Under the pieces are notes generated by a model. That model ran no database searches. It was not told the DNA's origin and saw only the letters and a program-made list of their open reading frames with translations. The translations under genes were made by a program, and so were the position numbers. DNA of 47,073 nt from Bacillota bacterium (GTDB lineage: Bacteria > Bacillota > DTU030 > DUMP01): contig DURJ01000008.1 in the NCBI GenBank assembly GCA_012837285.1, positions 1 to 47,073 of the forward strand, written 5' to 3'. The number at the start of each line of letters is the position of its first letter. The stretch's first letter is position 1. Below are positions 16,205-24,886 of this stretch, piece after piece.

Positions 16205-17332
16205 TTAGGGTTTGTCGTCAGAATCTCTATTGCGGCTACGCAATTCCTTCAATTCCCGACCGAGAAAACGTCTGACCTGTCTCTGTAATTCTGCCCAACT
16301 GCCTGTGGCTAGGTAGAGATACGCTGCACCACCAACAATGAGAAGTACCAATATCCACCCCACAGCAGACCAAGAACCTGTACGCTGTGTTACCTTCGCA
16401 GGTTGAGTTTGGGCCGGTCGCCCTTTGGTCCCTACGGCCCGTGGCACTGTAGCTGCAAATAAAGAAATTCCTCGTTCTGCAGCGGGCCGGCTATTTTCAT
16501 GGGTACCGACTTCAATAAGGATAGACCGGTCAAACAAATCCTGATTAAATGTTCCCCGCGCCAGAAAAATGCCCTTAATGAGTCCGGGGTTTTCCTCATC
16601 GTTAAGCTCTTTTAATTGTTTGGCAAAGTTCAAGTTGGCTTTGATCTTAGGATTTTCCCGTCCTACCACCAACGTGAGTTTAGCCACGTCTTGTCCCTTT
16701 ACAGAAGCCACATAAAGTTCTCTTGGCACTGCATCACGGTGTACGTCAAACAAGGCTACCGGGCGACGTCGTAACAGCTGAGTAGCTGTTCGGCGGGATC
16801 GTGTGTAGCTCATGGCATCGTGTGGATCATGGGATGAGGTATCGTGGATAGCGTTTAGACCTAGTTTTTGGAGGGCAGCGCTCAACACACTCCCAACTTT
16901 TAGAATTCCGCCTTTGCCAAAGATGCTAGTCGATCCATCCGTCGGGACATATGATTCATCGCTATGTGTGTGGTAAATACCCACCACCGGAGGTCTCAGA
17001 GCCCCAACTGCCTGTGTTGTCCAGAAGGGGATAGGTAGATACCTAGCCCAGGTAGAACGGGCGGCTTCTGAGGGGGTAGCCAGGCCCAGATATTCACAAT
17101 GAGCGTTATCACCCTCTAGGTTGGCAACGCGATAATGACTGTTGTCTTCGGCGATGAATTCATCCCCTAATGAAACGGCCAGGGCCGTTTGAAACAAGAC
17201 ATCACCTTTGGGATCAATAAGGGAAAAGTGCCCATCGAACCGTTCCTCATGAGCCCAAGCTTTGTTACTGCCAAGTAACAGCGCCATAACAAGTGCCATC
17301 GACACCAACATTGCTCGGCTGCCTTTACCCAT
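16205..17332 (-). CDS. spoIIP: Stage II sporulation protein P
   Basis: Peptidoglycan amidase/endopeptidase of the SpoIIDMP engulfment complex, anchored in the mother-cell membrane. The 375-aa protein has an N-terminal signal/anchor (about residues 8-27), then the catalytic domain with IYHTHSDESY (His121, His123, Glu126), a DVHRD motif and LIEVGTHENSR. Near the C-terminus is a second hydrophobic segment (about 312-335) and a basic tail, which is unusual for the family. The ATG at 17332 has AAAGGTGAGG upstream and overlaps the DUF1614 stop by 8 nt (ATGGGTAA), implying coupling. An open frame reaches 17452 but is not needed. Confidence 0.93.
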   Translation of the reverse strand: MGKGSRAMLVSMALVMALLLGSNKAWAHEERFDGHFSLIDPKGDVLFQTALAVSLGDEFIAEDNSHYRVANLEGDNAHCEYLGLATPSEAARSTWARYLPIPFWTTQAVGALRPPVVGIYHTHSDESYVPTDGSTSIFGKGGILKVGSVLSAALQKLGLNAIHDTSSHDPHDAMSYTRSRRTATQLLRRRPVALFDVHRDAVPRELYVASVKGQDVAKLTLVVGRENPKIKANLNFAKQLKELNDEENPGLIKGIFLARGTFNQDLFDRSILIEVGTHENSRPAAERGISLFAATVPRAVGTKGRPAQTQPAKVTQRTGSWSAVGWILVLLIVGGAAYLYLATGSWAELQRQVRRFLGRELKELRSRNRDSDDKP

Positions 17333-18026
17333 TGCCCTCACCTTTTCTTGTATCGCCTTTGTTCTTGTCGGCTGCATTAATCCGACGCAAACGGTGCTCG
17401 AAGACTTCTTCCCGGGAACCACCGGCGAGTTTTTCTCTTGTTTCTCCCACAATCTCAGCCAGGCTCACCGCCAACATCCCCGATAAGATGACTGTGTCGT
17501 AGGCACCGGCTCCTCCGATGACGGTTCGACCTGGAAGCCTCAGCATAACTAAGCGGACAAAGTGACCCAGATCAGACAAGATTACTCCTAACATCCCGGC
17601 GATAAATGCTCCCCGCCGCGAGCGCCCACTTAAGTAGGCCACTGTACCACCGAGAAGAGCATACAGGTAAGTCGGATCGAGTATCATGGTTCCCGGTTCA
17701 GAAGGTAGTAGGCGCCCGGCCGTATAAATACCAATTGCGGTGATAATAGTGGCTAACACTGCCCGTTGCCACTCCTGCACGGTGCCAACACGGCTCATAA
17801 CATAACCTGCGAGGATTATCGGTACTAAACCTCCACCAACATTAATTGTCAAAGATGGTCGACGCCACAGGGGGATGTTGATATAAGCTCCCAGAATCAT
17901 GAGCGCTAAGAAAAAAAGTGCTTCTTTATCAGTCAGGTGCATTCGATCTAAGACTCGCTGAAGCAGCCCAAAATAAACCAGGACAGTAATAGCGACAAGG
18001 ACAATAAGGCCAGTAGGCACAAGCAT
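17325..18026 (-). CDS. DUF1614 family membrane protein
   Basis: An integral membrane protein of about 233 aa with 6-7 hydrophobic segments, a conserved NVGGGLVPIILAGY segment (about residues 62-75) and a GGAGAYDTVILSGMLAV motif near the end, both typical of DUF1614. No biochemical role is established to my knowledge. It is translationally coupled to spoIIP, which suggests expression during sporulation. The start is uncertain: ATG at 18026 or GTG at 18020, the latter better spaced from GAGGT. The open frame extends to 18110 but crosses the upstream terminator. Confidence 0.8.
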   Translation of the reverse strand: MLVPTGLIVLVAITVLVYFGLLQRVLDRMHLTDKEALFFLALMILGAYINIPLWRRPSLTINVGGGLVPIILAGYVMSRVGTVQEWQRAVLATIITAIGIYTAGRLLPSEPGTMILDPTYLYALLGGTVAYLSGRSRRGAFIAGMLGVILSDLGHFVRLVMLRLPGRTVIGGAGAYDTVILSGMLAVSLAEIVGETREKLAGGSREEVFEHRLRRINAADKNKGDTRKGEGNG

Positions 18027-18056
18027 TACCTCACTTTTGAAGTGGTAGCAGTGGTT

Positions 18057-18085
18057 AGCGTATCCAGCCTCTCTTGTCCTTATAC
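18057..18085 (-). promoter_or_regulatory. Candidate sporulation promoter of DUF1614-spoIIP
   Basis: On the minus strand GTATA (18081-18085), a 15-bp spacer and GGATACGCT (18057-18065) resemble a sigma-F type element (GYATA, then GGNNANANT with one mismatch). The -10 also partly resembles sigma-E. It lies just downstream of the fni terminator, where a new promoter is needed. Weak evidence. Confidence 0.28.
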
Positions 18086-18117
18086 AAAAGAAAGGCCTCC
18101 TTGCTTGCAAGGAAGCC
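18086..18117 (-). terminator. Terminator of fni
   Basis: On the minus strand GGCTTCCTTG and CAAGGAGGCC (genomic 18094-18117) pair over 10 positions with one mismatch around a 4-nt loop, followed by TTTCTTTTG. It lies 15 nt past the fni stop. Confidence 0.82.
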
Positions 18118-18132
18118 CGTAATTTGATTACT

Positions 18133-19191
18133 CTATTTGCGCGTCCATACGTCAGTCAATTCCAACTGCTGTAAATAGGCCCAGGTCTCACAGTCAAATA
18201 CCAGAGGTTTCCTTCGCAAAGCAGGTAAATCCTTAGCTCCAACTAAGATCATAACCGTTCTTAACTCAGCCAGATAACGCTGGACCAAACACACCCCGGC
18301 TTTAACACCACCAACTGTCACCGCCTGCAGCAGCGGTTTGGCAACACCGCAGATCTTAGCACCCAGGGCCAAAGCTTTAGCCATGTCAAGACCGCTTCTA
18401 ATACCCCCTGACGCGCATACTTCAGCCTTGGGATTGGCTCCCAGGACGTCTAGTAAGCTTCGTGCCGTGGACAAGCCCCAGCCGCTTAACGGGGAATTTG
18501 AACGATCTCGACGGGTGTGTTCTATAAGCACAAAATTAGTACCGCCTGAGCCGCTCACATCGATAGCTGCTACACCCAGTTCAAGCAAACGCCTGGCTGT
18601 TACTCCCGTTATCCCACAGCCGACTTCTTTGGCAATAACTGGGACTGGCAGCTGTTGGGACACGGCCATGATACGTTCGCCCCAATAGAAAGAACGGTCT
18701 CCTTCTTTCATAGCCAGCTCCTGAGCCGCATTCAGATGCAGCTGTAACCCCTGAGCTTGGAGCATTTCAACTGCGCCGCGGGCATCGTCTGCACTGCTGT
18801 CGGCACCTAGATTGGCAAAAATCACCCCGTCAGGATAGATACGGCGGACTATAGTAAAACTGGAGGCAACCCGCGGATCATCTAAAGCTATTCGTTGTGA
18901 CCCCACAGCCATGGGCAAACCAGAACATTTAGCAACCTGTGCTAGCTGCGCATTAATGCACGCACCTCGGCGGGTGCCGCCGGTGAGGGCATTGATCAGC
19001 AGAGGGGCACTAAACTTCATACCACAAAACTCTGTCGTAATGTCGATGTCCTGTTGTGATAACTCAGGTAAAGCCTCCGGCTGAAAACTAATGCCGCCAA
19101 ATAAACTGCCTCTGGCACCGTCAGAGAGCTTCAGGGCCAGTTTTAGATGTTGGTCTTTTCTCCTCTGCCGAACTATGCTATTCGTCACCAT
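18133..19191 (-). CDS. fni: Type II isopentenyl-diphosphate delta-isomerase
   Basis: FMN-dependent enzyme that interconverts IPP and DMAPP in isoprenoid synthesis. The 352-aa protein opens with the family motif IVRQRRKDQH and has LLINALTGGT (FMN/substrate site, about residues 66-75), GCGITG, the DVSGSGGTNF phosphate-binding segment and ASGGIRSGLD. The ATG at 19191 gives the usual length; the open frame to 19275 runs back inside the upstream gene. It overlaps the ispH-rpsA stop by 14 nt, so it is co-translated with another isoprenoid enzyme. Because IspH already makes both IPP and DMAPP, Fni balances the pool. Confidence 0.94.
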   Translation of the reverse strand: MVTNSIVRQRRKDQHLKLALKLSDGARGSLFGGISFQPEALPELSQQDIDITTEFCGMKFSAPLLINALTGGTRRGACINAQLAQVAKCSGLPMAVGSQRIALDDPRVASSFTIVRRIYPDGVIFANLGADSSADDARGAVEMLQAQGLQLHLNAAQELAMKEGDRSFYWGERIMAVSQQLPVPVIAKEVGCGITGVTARRLLELGVAAIDVSGSGGTNFVLIEHTRRDRSNSPLSGWGLSTARSLLDVLGANPKAEVCASGGIRSGLDMAKALALGAKICGVAKPLLQAVTVGGVKAGVCLVQRYLAELRTVMILVGAKDLPALRRKPLVFDCETWAYLQQLELTDVWTRK

Positions 19192-21364
19192 CTGTCTCGG
19201 GTTCATTGTCCGGACTAATCTCTTCAGGGGCATCGGCTTCGACAGCGTCTGCAGTCTCAATTTCGTCTTCCCCATCTTCCGTGGGAGTCAATATCTGTAA
19301 TTCGGGAGGTACTTGCTTGATAGACAGACTAATTCTTCTTTCGTCTTCGTTAATATCAAGCACTTTCACTTTCACTTGTTGGCCAATTTCCACTATCTCA
19401 GTGGGATGACCCACGTGACGTGGAGCCAACTGTGAAATATGGACTAGCCCTTCCACTCCATCCATTAGCTTGACAAAAGCGCCGAAGTCAAGAATGTTGG
19501 TAACTAGACCTTCGTGAACAGTAGCCACAGGGAAATTGTGCCTGATTTCCAACCACGGATCTGGTTTGACTTGCTTAAGCCCTAAAGATATGCGATTCCG
19601 TTCCGGATCCAGACGCAACACCTTAACATCTACTTCTTCTCCCTCGGCTACCACTTCGGACGGGTGGCGAACTCGAGACCAGGCCATTTCTGAGATATGA
19701 ACCAAGCCTTCGGCCCCGCCTAAATCTACAAAGGCACCAAAATCAGTAAGCTTGGTTACCTTTCCATGTCGTATTTGGCCTTCTTCCAGTTCTGCCCAGA
19801 GGGCTTCCCGCTTGGCTTCCCTCTCTTCTTCCAGCACAGCTCGATGCGATAGTATTACCCGCCTTCGAGCAGGTTCTAACTCAATAATCTTGGCCTTTAA
19901 AGTCTGCCCTACATAATGTGAAAGATCCGCTTCGTAGCGCAGTCCCACTTGGGAAGCTGGCATAAACGCTCTTAATCCCAAGTAAACAATGAGGCCGCCC
20001 CTTACAACTTCTGTAACTTTACCTTCTATTGGTTCCGCATTCTCGTAATGCTTTTTCAGCAGCTCCCAAGCTTCTTCTTGATCGGCTCGCCGCTTGGACA
20101 AAAGAAGATTGTTTCCTTCTGCATCCACTTTCAGGACAGCGACTTTAATCTCTTCTCCAACCTGAGTAACCTCTTCCGGGCTGGAGAAAAGTGCATCGCT
20201 GAGTTCTGCCAAAGGAATAAGCCCTTCTGATTTATAGCCAACATCCACGAGTACTCCATCGTTGTCCACTCGTACTACTTTTCCAGTGACAACCTGGCCC
20301 TCCTGCAAGGTAAGCAATGAGCTAGCATACAGTTCTTCAACTGTTTCCTTCGCTTCCATAGCTTCCATGGCATCGGTGGCTTCTGTGGTTTCCGCGGCTT
20401 CCGCGGCTTCCGCTTCCGCAGGAGCACTTGGAGACTCCTGGACTGCTGTTTCCTCTTCCTTCGGCGTTTCCGACGCCGCTTCCACTTGTTCCTCTTCTGT
20501 CACCGCTTGTACCTCTTCCTTTAGAATGTCTTCAGTCATTCTGCCGTAAACCTCCTCGATCATTTCCTCAGGCGCCGACGCACCAGCCGTTATTCCAACC
20601 GTCTCCTTGCCAGCAAACCACTTTGGATCAAGCTCTTCTCCGCTGGTGACCAGATAGGTAGGAACACCCTCTGCCCGACAAATTTGGACCAGGCGGCGGG
20701 TATTAGCGCTCTGGTTACTACCTACCACTATCATAACGTCCACACGCCGCGCAAGAGCTTGCGCGGCCATCTGACGCTGCGTGGTCGCATCACATAATGT
20801 GTCATGGATATTCACGCGGGCCCCTCGGTTCCGCAGTGCACAGGCCACGGACTGTACGCTGGTTGGTGCCTGTGTTGTTTGAGCCAAAAGTTCTATGGTC
20901 TGAGGCAGTTCAGACAGGCTCTTCACCTGATCGGCATGCCCCACTACGATTATTCTACCAGGACCTTGGGCGTGGGCGACAATCCCTTTTACTTCGGGAT
21001 GCTCACTCTCTCCCACCAACACAACTGTCTTGCCTGCACCGCTAAGATGCGCAGCCAACTCCTGCACTTTTCGTACCCGGGGACAAGTGGCATCATAAAG
21101 AGTAAAACCACAGGTTCGAGCTTCAGCAACCGTTTCCGGGCTGACGCCATGCGCTCGAATTATCAATGCCGCCGAATCTACGCCCATTAGTCGATCAATA
21201 GGTTCTACTCCTTGATTACGCAATTTGGCCACTACATGTTCATTATGAACTAACGGGCCAAAGCTATACACTTTTGTTCCATTAGCCAAAGCCTGCTTGG
21301 CCAGGGTTAGCGCCCGCTTAACACCGGGACAAAACCCGCATGGGTCCGCACGAATAATCTTCAC
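19178..21364 (-). CDS. ispH: IspH / ribosomal protein S1 fusion (HMBPP reductase - RpsA)
   Basis: A 728-aa two-domain protein. The N-terminal part (about 1-285) is 4-hydroxy-3-methylbut-2-enyl diphosphate reductase, the last MEP-pathway step, with the iron-sulfur cysteines C12 (GFCPGV), C94 (DATCPRV) and C191 (DTLCDATTQRQ). A low-complexity Glu/Ala/Thr linker (about 285-345) joins it to four S1 RNA-binding repeats; the last two keep the KVTKLTDFGAFVDL and LVTNILDFGAFVKL pattern. The fusion is known in Clostridia. I chose GTG at 21364 with AAGGA 8 nt upstream; a GTG at 21388 adds 8 residues. It precedes fni with overlap. A possible sigma-H promoter lies at 21416-21445. Confidence 0.95.
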   Translation of the reverse strand: MKIIRADPCGFCPGVKRALTLAKQALANGTKVYSFGPLVHNEHVVAKLRNQGVEPIDRLMGVDSAALIIRAHGVSPETVAEARTCGFTLYDATCPRVRKVQELAAHLSGAGKTVVLVGESEHPEVKGIVAHAQGPGRIIVVGHADQVKSLSELPQTIELLAQTTQAPTSVQSVACALRNRGARVNIHDTLCDATTQRQMAAQALARRVDVMIVVGSNQSANTRRLVQICRAEGVPTYLVTSGEELDPKWFAGKETVGITAGASAPEEMIEEVYGRMTEDILKEEVQAVTEEEQVEAASETPKEEETAVQESPSAPAEAEAAEAAETTEATDAMEAMEAKETVEELYASSLLTLQEGQVVTGKVVRVDNDGVLVDVGYKSEGLIPLAELSDALFSSPEEVTQVGEEIKVAVLKVDAEGNNLLLSKRRADQEEAWELLKKHYENAEPIEGKVTEVVRGGLIVYLGLRAFMPASQVGLRYEADLSHYVGQTLKAKIIELEPARRRVILSHRAVLEEEREAKREALWAELEEGQIRHGKVTKLTDFGAFVDLGGAEGLVHISEMAWSRVRHPSEVVAEGEEVDVKVLRLDPERNRISLGLKQVKPDPWLEIRHNFPVATVHEGLVTNILDFGAFVKLMDGVEGLVHISQLAPRHVGHPTEIVEIGQQVKVKVLDINEDERRISLSIKQVPPELQILTPTEDGEDEIETADAVEADAPEEISPDNEPETDGDE

Positions 21365-21415
21365 AACTATCTTCCTTCTTCTGGTCACTCGTAATATAAG
21401 GCATAAGTCATAGTC

Positions 21416-21445
21416 ATATTCGTGACCACAGTAGGAAATTCCTGC
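21416..21445 (-). promoter_or_regulatory. Candidate sigma-H promoter of ispH-rpsA
   Basis: On the minus strand GCAGGAATT (21437-21445), a 12-bp spacer and CACGAATAT (21416-21424) match the sigma-H consensus RNAGGAWWW and RNNGAATWW except for the first base of the -10. It sits 50 bp before the gene, just after the preceding terminator. Confidence 0.4.
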
Positions 21446-21464
21446 ACATCATTCATGGTTTTCC

Positions 21465-21496
21465 AAAAAAGCTGCCCCCGGCTTAGCGGGGGCAGC
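21465..21496 (-). terminator. Terminator of the 2-oxoacid oxidoreductase operon
   Basis: On the minus strand a perfect 10-bp stem (genomic GCTGCCCCCG 21471-21480 and CGGGGGCAGC 21487-21496) is followed by TTTTTT. It lies 9 nt past the stop of the gamma subunit gene and ends the buk operon. Confidence 0.92.
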
Positions 21497-21505
21497 TGTT
21501 AAGTC

Positions 21506-22045
21506 CTACTTTCTAGCAGCGTCTCGTCCTTTTTCAATCGCTTCTCTGTTAAGCGGGAGGAGATTCTGTCTGTGTGCTGGTAGGTTTTTTCTTAGTGCTT
21601 CCAACACACTGTCGGGAGTCACCACCCCGGTAGCTTCTACCACCGCGCCTAAGGCCACCATGTTGGCTACCCGAGCGTTCCCCAATTCATTGGCAACTCC
21701 GGTAGCAGGCACCTTAACTACGGTTACATCCTGCCGTTTGGGCTCACGGGTTACCAAGGAAGAATTAATTACCAGCACACCGCCGGGCTTCACTGCCTTC
21801 TCAAACTTATCCAGTGAAGGTAGATTCATAGCGACAACGCAACTTGGACTGCTTACCACCGGTGAGCCGATTTCGCGTTCCGAGACAATCACAGTGCAGT
21901 TAGCGGTACCGCCCCGCATCTCCGGTCCGTACGACGGAATCCAGGATACTTTCTTACCCTCATCCATGGCTGCGTGGGCTAGTAGCTGGCCCATGAGCAA
22001 TACACCCTGACCACCGAAACCAGCAAAGATAAACTCATGTTGCAT
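21506..22045 (-). CDS. 2-oxoacid:ferredoxin oxidoreductase gamma subunit
   Basis: Catalytic-core subunit (pyruvate/ketoisovalerate oxidoreductase gamma domain) of a four-subunit, CoA-dependent 2-oxoacid:ferredoxin oxidoreductase. The 179-aa protein shows the family opening FAGFGGQGVLLMGQLLAHAA and the IPSYGPEMRGGTANC motif (about residues 37-51). It starts directly after the beta-subunit stop, without spacing, and is the last gene of the operon. The subunit layout (separate alpha, beta, gamma and small ferredoxin) fits KorABCD or VorABCD. Substrate is not determined by the sequence; the butyrate kinase context favours branched-chain 2-oxoacids. Confidence 0.9.
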   Translation of the reverse strand: MQHEFIFAGFGGQGVLLMGQLLAHAAMDEGKKVSWIPSYGPEMRGGTANCTVIVSEREIGSPVVSSPSCVVAMNLPSLDKFEKAVKPGGVLVINSSLVTREPKRQDVTVVKVPATGVANELGNARVANMVALGAVVEATGVVTPDSVLEALRKNLPAHRQNLLPLNREAIEKGRDAARK

Positions 22046-22792
22046 CTACTCCACCTCCTTGGGAACCTTGAAGTCACCTAAGGGGTAGTATGGCATCATA
22101 TTGTCTTCAAGCCATCTTAGAGCTTTTTCAGGTGCAAGACCCCAGTTCGTAGGACAAGTGGACAGAACTTCCACTAAGGCGAAACCGTTGTTCTTAACTT
22201 GAATTTCAAAGGCTTTCTTGATAGCTCGTTTTGCTTTTTGGATATTGGCCGGAGAGTTGACTGCTACCCGAGCAATATATTGCGGAGCAACAAGGGTGGA
22301 TAGCATTTCGGCCATACGGATAGGATATCCACAGAAATCTACATCACGGCCGTAGGGCGAAGTGGTCGTCTTTTGGCCGGGTAAGGTAGTGGGCGCCATC
22401 TGCCCACCGGTCATGCCATAAATAGCGTTATTGACATAAATAACAGTGATAGCCTCACCGCGATTAGCTGCATGCACAATCTCAGCTGTACCGATAGAAG
22501 CCAAGTCTCCGTCCCCTTGATACGTAAAGACAATGCGATCTGGAAGCGCCCGCTTGATGCCGGTAGCTACAGCAGGAGCTCGACCATGCGCCGCTTCCTG
22601 GAAATCCAGGTTAAAGTAATTATAGGCCAAGACTGAACAGCCCACGGGCGCCACTCCAACGGTGCGCTCGGCCACATCTAATTCGTCAATGGCTTCGGCC
22701 ACCAAGCGGTGAATTACGCCATGAGTACACCCGGGACAATAGTGGGTCTGTACATCTGCCAAGGAACGGGGGCGATCAAATACTAGTTTCAT
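22046..22792 (-). CDS. 2-oxoacid:ferredoxin oxidoreductase beta subunit (TPP-binding)
   Basis: Thiamine diphosphate-binding subunit. The 248-aa protein has HYCPGCTHG near the N-terminus and a TPP/magnesium motif [21 protein letters not shown] (about residues 92-112), followed by [17 protein letters not shown]. It starts with an ATG that overlaps the alpha-subunit stop by 4 nt (ATGA), so synthesis of the two subunits is coupled. Length is normal for KorB/VorA-type chains. The enzyme decarboxylates a 2-oxoacid to acyl-CoA and reduces ferredoxin. Confidence 0.93.
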   Translation of the reverse strand: MKLVFDRPRSLADVQTHYCPGCTHGVIHRLVAEAIDELDVAERTVGVAPVGCSVLAYNYFNLDFQEAAHGRAPAVATGIKRALPDRIVFTYQGDGDLASIGTAEIVHAANRGEAITVIYVNNAIYGMTGGQMAPTTLPGQKTTTSPYGRDVDFCGYPIRMAEMLSTLVAPQYIARVAVNSPANIQKAKRAIKKAFEIQVKNNGFALVEVLSTCPTNWGLAPEKALRWLEDNMMPYYPLGDFKVPKEVE

Positions 22793-23859
22793 GCCTCACA
22801 CCTCCCGGCCATAATCTTTTCAATCTTTGCCTGGACTTCTTCCGGCGATGGTACAATACCGCCTACACGCCCCAAGAAGTGCACTGGCCGGCGGCACTTA
22901 AGAGCAAGCTGGACATCTTCTATCATCTGGCCACAGTTCATTTCTACTGATAGAAATACGCGCTCTTTTTCGCCTAAGCGAGCCAAGCTTTCATCAGGAA
23001 ACGGCCATAAGCTTATCGGACGAAATAGTCCGGCCTTAATACCCTTTTCGCGGGCCATATCAATAGCGCTCCGGCAGATGCGAGCCACTGTGCCGAAAGC
23101 AACCAAAACTATGTCGGCATCGTCGGTCAAGTATTCTTCCGACTGCTTTTGAGTGGCCATAATGTCAGCGTATTTCTCTTGTAATTTTCGGTTGTGGGCT
23201 TCAAGACGCTCAGGCATTAACTCCAGAGAATGGATGATGTTTCTCTGACGATCTCCTTTATAACCGGTGGTAGCCCAAGGCTTTTCCGGTAGCTTTACCT
23301 CGCTTCTGTCCGGAAAACTCACCGGCTCCATCATTTGACCTAGCAGTCCGTCCCCCATTATCATTACCGGGTTACGATACTTGTCCGCCAAGTCAAAAGC
23401 CAAGATGGTTAGATCCACAATCTCTTGGGCTGAAGCGGGAGCCAACACAATAAGGTGATAATCTCCATGGCCGCCGCCTTTAGTAGCCTGGAGGTAATCT
23501 GATTGGGCCGGTTGGATACTTCCTAGTCCCGGTCCACCACGAGACATGTTTACAATTACACAAGGTAGCTCGGCCCCGGCAATATACGACAGCCCTTCTT
23601 GTTTAAGGCTGATACCGGGGCTGGAGGAAGATGTCATTACCCGAGCACCGGCACCGGCAGCACCGTATACCATGTTGATAGCAGCAATTTCGGATTCCGC
23701 TTGTAGGAACACTCGACCAATTTCCGGCATGCGCCGTGATAGATACTCCGGTAACTCGCTCTGAGGTGTAATAGGATAAGCAAAATAAAGTCGGCAGCCG
23801 GCTTGCAGCGCTGCTTCCCCCAAGGCCTCGTTACCTTTCATCAAGAGCTTTTCGCTCAT
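22789..23859 (-). CDS. 2-oxoacid:ferredoxin oxidoreductase alpha subunit (VorB/KorA type)
   Basis: Pyrimidine-domain subunit of the oxidoreductase. The 356-aa protein opens with [31 protein letters not shown] (conserved YPITP at about 28-32), then [30 protein letters not shown] and [12 protein letters not shown]. The ATG at 23859 has GGAGGGGAG upstream; a longer frame to 23949 is unlikely. It follows the ferredoxin gene by 23 nt. Automatic pipelines would likely call it 3-methyl-2-oxobutanoate dehydrogenase subunit VorB. That substrate agrees with the neighbouring buk and the BkdR-like regulator but remains inference. Confidence 0.93.
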   Translation of the reverse strand: MSEKLLMKGNEALGEAALQAGCRLYFAYPITPQSELPEYLSRRMPEIGRVFLQAESEIAAINMVYGAAGAGARVMTSSSSPGISLKQEGLSYIAGAELPCVIVNMSRGGPGLGSIQPAQSDYLQATKGGGHGDYHLIVLAPASAQEIVDLTILAFDLADKYRNPVMIMGDGLLGQMMEPVSFPDRSEVKLPEKPWATTGYKGDRQRNIIHSLELMPERLEAHNRKLQEKYADIMATQKQSEEYLTDDADIVLVAFGTVARICRSAIDMAREKGIKAGLFRPISLWPFPDESLARLGEKERVFLSVEMNCGQMIEDVQLALKCRRPVHFLGRVGGIVPSPEEVQAKIEKIMAGRCEA

Positions 23860-23882
23860 ACTTCTCCCCTCCGTTCGCTTCT

Positions 23883-24095
23883 TTATTCTCGATACACTTG
23901 AATAACACAATCCGGGCATATACGGGCGCAGGTAGCGCAGCCGGTACATTTGTCCGGATCAGATACTGAAGCTGGATGATAGCCCAATTTGTTAATCTTT
24001 TCGCTCATAACTAAGATCTTGGTGGGACATACGGTTGTGCAAAGTTCGCAGCCTTTGCACCGATCTTCATTGAACACCACTTTCCCACGGGCCAT
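23883..24095 (-). CDS. Ferredoxin-type delta subunit (2x[4Fe-4S])
   Basis: A 70-aa polyferredoxin-type subunit with two CxxCxxCxxxCP motifs: [12 protein letters not shown] (about residues 13-24) and [12 protein letters not shown] (about 50-61), each binding a [4Fe-4S] cluster. It passes electrons from the catalytic core to soluble ferredoxin. It begins 12 nt after the P-loop gene and is the first oxidoreductase subunit in the operon, the usual KorD/VorD position. Confidence 0.92.
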   Translation of the reverse strand: MARGKVVFNEDRCKGCELCTTVCPTKILVMSEKINKLGYHPASVSDPDKCTGCATCARICPDCVIQVYRE

Positions 24096-24107
24096 TTCTT
24101 CCCCTCC

Positions 24108-24854
24108 TTACTGTCTCTGCTGACGGTGAGTTAGGGCCGCTTGGGCGGCCATGACCGATCTCCGATCCCGGGCAAGAACAGGGCTCTTATACCAAGGGGG
24201 CAACAAAGTGATAGTGATTGGAAATATTGGTGCTGCTAAAGTGCCGATACTTAAAATCAGGTCTTCTCGCACCCCTACCCCCACTACTGGAATACCGCTA
24301 TCTGCTCCCGCAGCGGCGATGATTTCTAATCCGGTCTGAATGACCTCGGGTGTAGTTTCCAAAGCAAGGTTGGAATTAGCCACCAGACCGGTCACTTTCA
24401 GGTGCGTAGCATTCTCAATTGCCAATAGCATGTTTTTGATACCGTTAACATCCTTGGTAAAAGGTCGACAAGTATTGATTACCAGTAGCAGCTCATGTGG
24501 CAGCGATTCTAATTGATCACTGAAACGGCCCAGGGCTGTAGCACCAATATCGTCACCGCCCACATCCACCACTACATGCAATTCAGGATCGTCGAATGCT
24601 CCTTTGATACGCGGAACTATAATAGGGAGATCCGCTTGTGCCAATTCCCCCGGCGGCACAATCACCTCGATTCCTTGAGCTGTGAGTTCTTCGGTCACGT
24701 CTCGGGATCGAAAATAGGGGCTGACTATATCCATATCTACAATAGCGACTTTCTCCCGTTGCTTTGCCAGAGCACGGACATAATTGATGGCGATTTCCGT
24801 TTTACCGCTGCCGAATGCCCCAACGAAAATTGTGATCCGACTCTCAAAATGCAT
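24108..24854 (-). CDS. P-loop NTPase of the buk/2-oxoacid oxidoreductase operon
   Basis: A 248-aa protein with a MinD/CobQ-like nucleotide-binding fold: Walker A FVGAFGSGKTE (about residues 9-19), a VAIVDMDIVSPYFRSRD switch and a HVVVDVGGDDIGATALG Walker-B-like region. No substrate domain is evident. I chose the ATG at 24854 with AGAGGG 6 nt upstream; a TTG at 24890 overlaps the buk stop. Its position between buk and the ferredoxin subunit suggests a dedicated maturation or regulatory role, which I cannot specify. I have a general memory of similar genes beside buk in other Clostridia but cannot cite one. Confidence 0.72.
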   Translation of the reverse strand: MHFESRITIFVGAFGSGKTEIAINYVRALAKQREKVAIVDMDIVSPYFRSRDVTEELTAQGIEVIVPPGELAQADLPIIVPRIKGAFDDPELHVVVDVGGDDIGATALGRFSDQLESLPHELLLVINTCRPFTKDVNGIKNMLLAIENATHLKVTGLVANSNLALETTPEVIQTGLEIIAAAGADSGIPVVGVGVREDLILSIGTLAAPIFPITITLLPPWYKSPVLARDRRSVMAAQAALTHRQQRQ

Positions 24855-24886
24855 AATCTGCCCTCTCAGCTTAAAGTATTTCAGCT

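Noticed and set aside
19178-21388. Possible frameshift or misassembly joining ispH and rpsA
   Set aside because: The frame is continuous through a long Glu/Ala-rich linker with no stop, and the same fusion is known in Clostridia.
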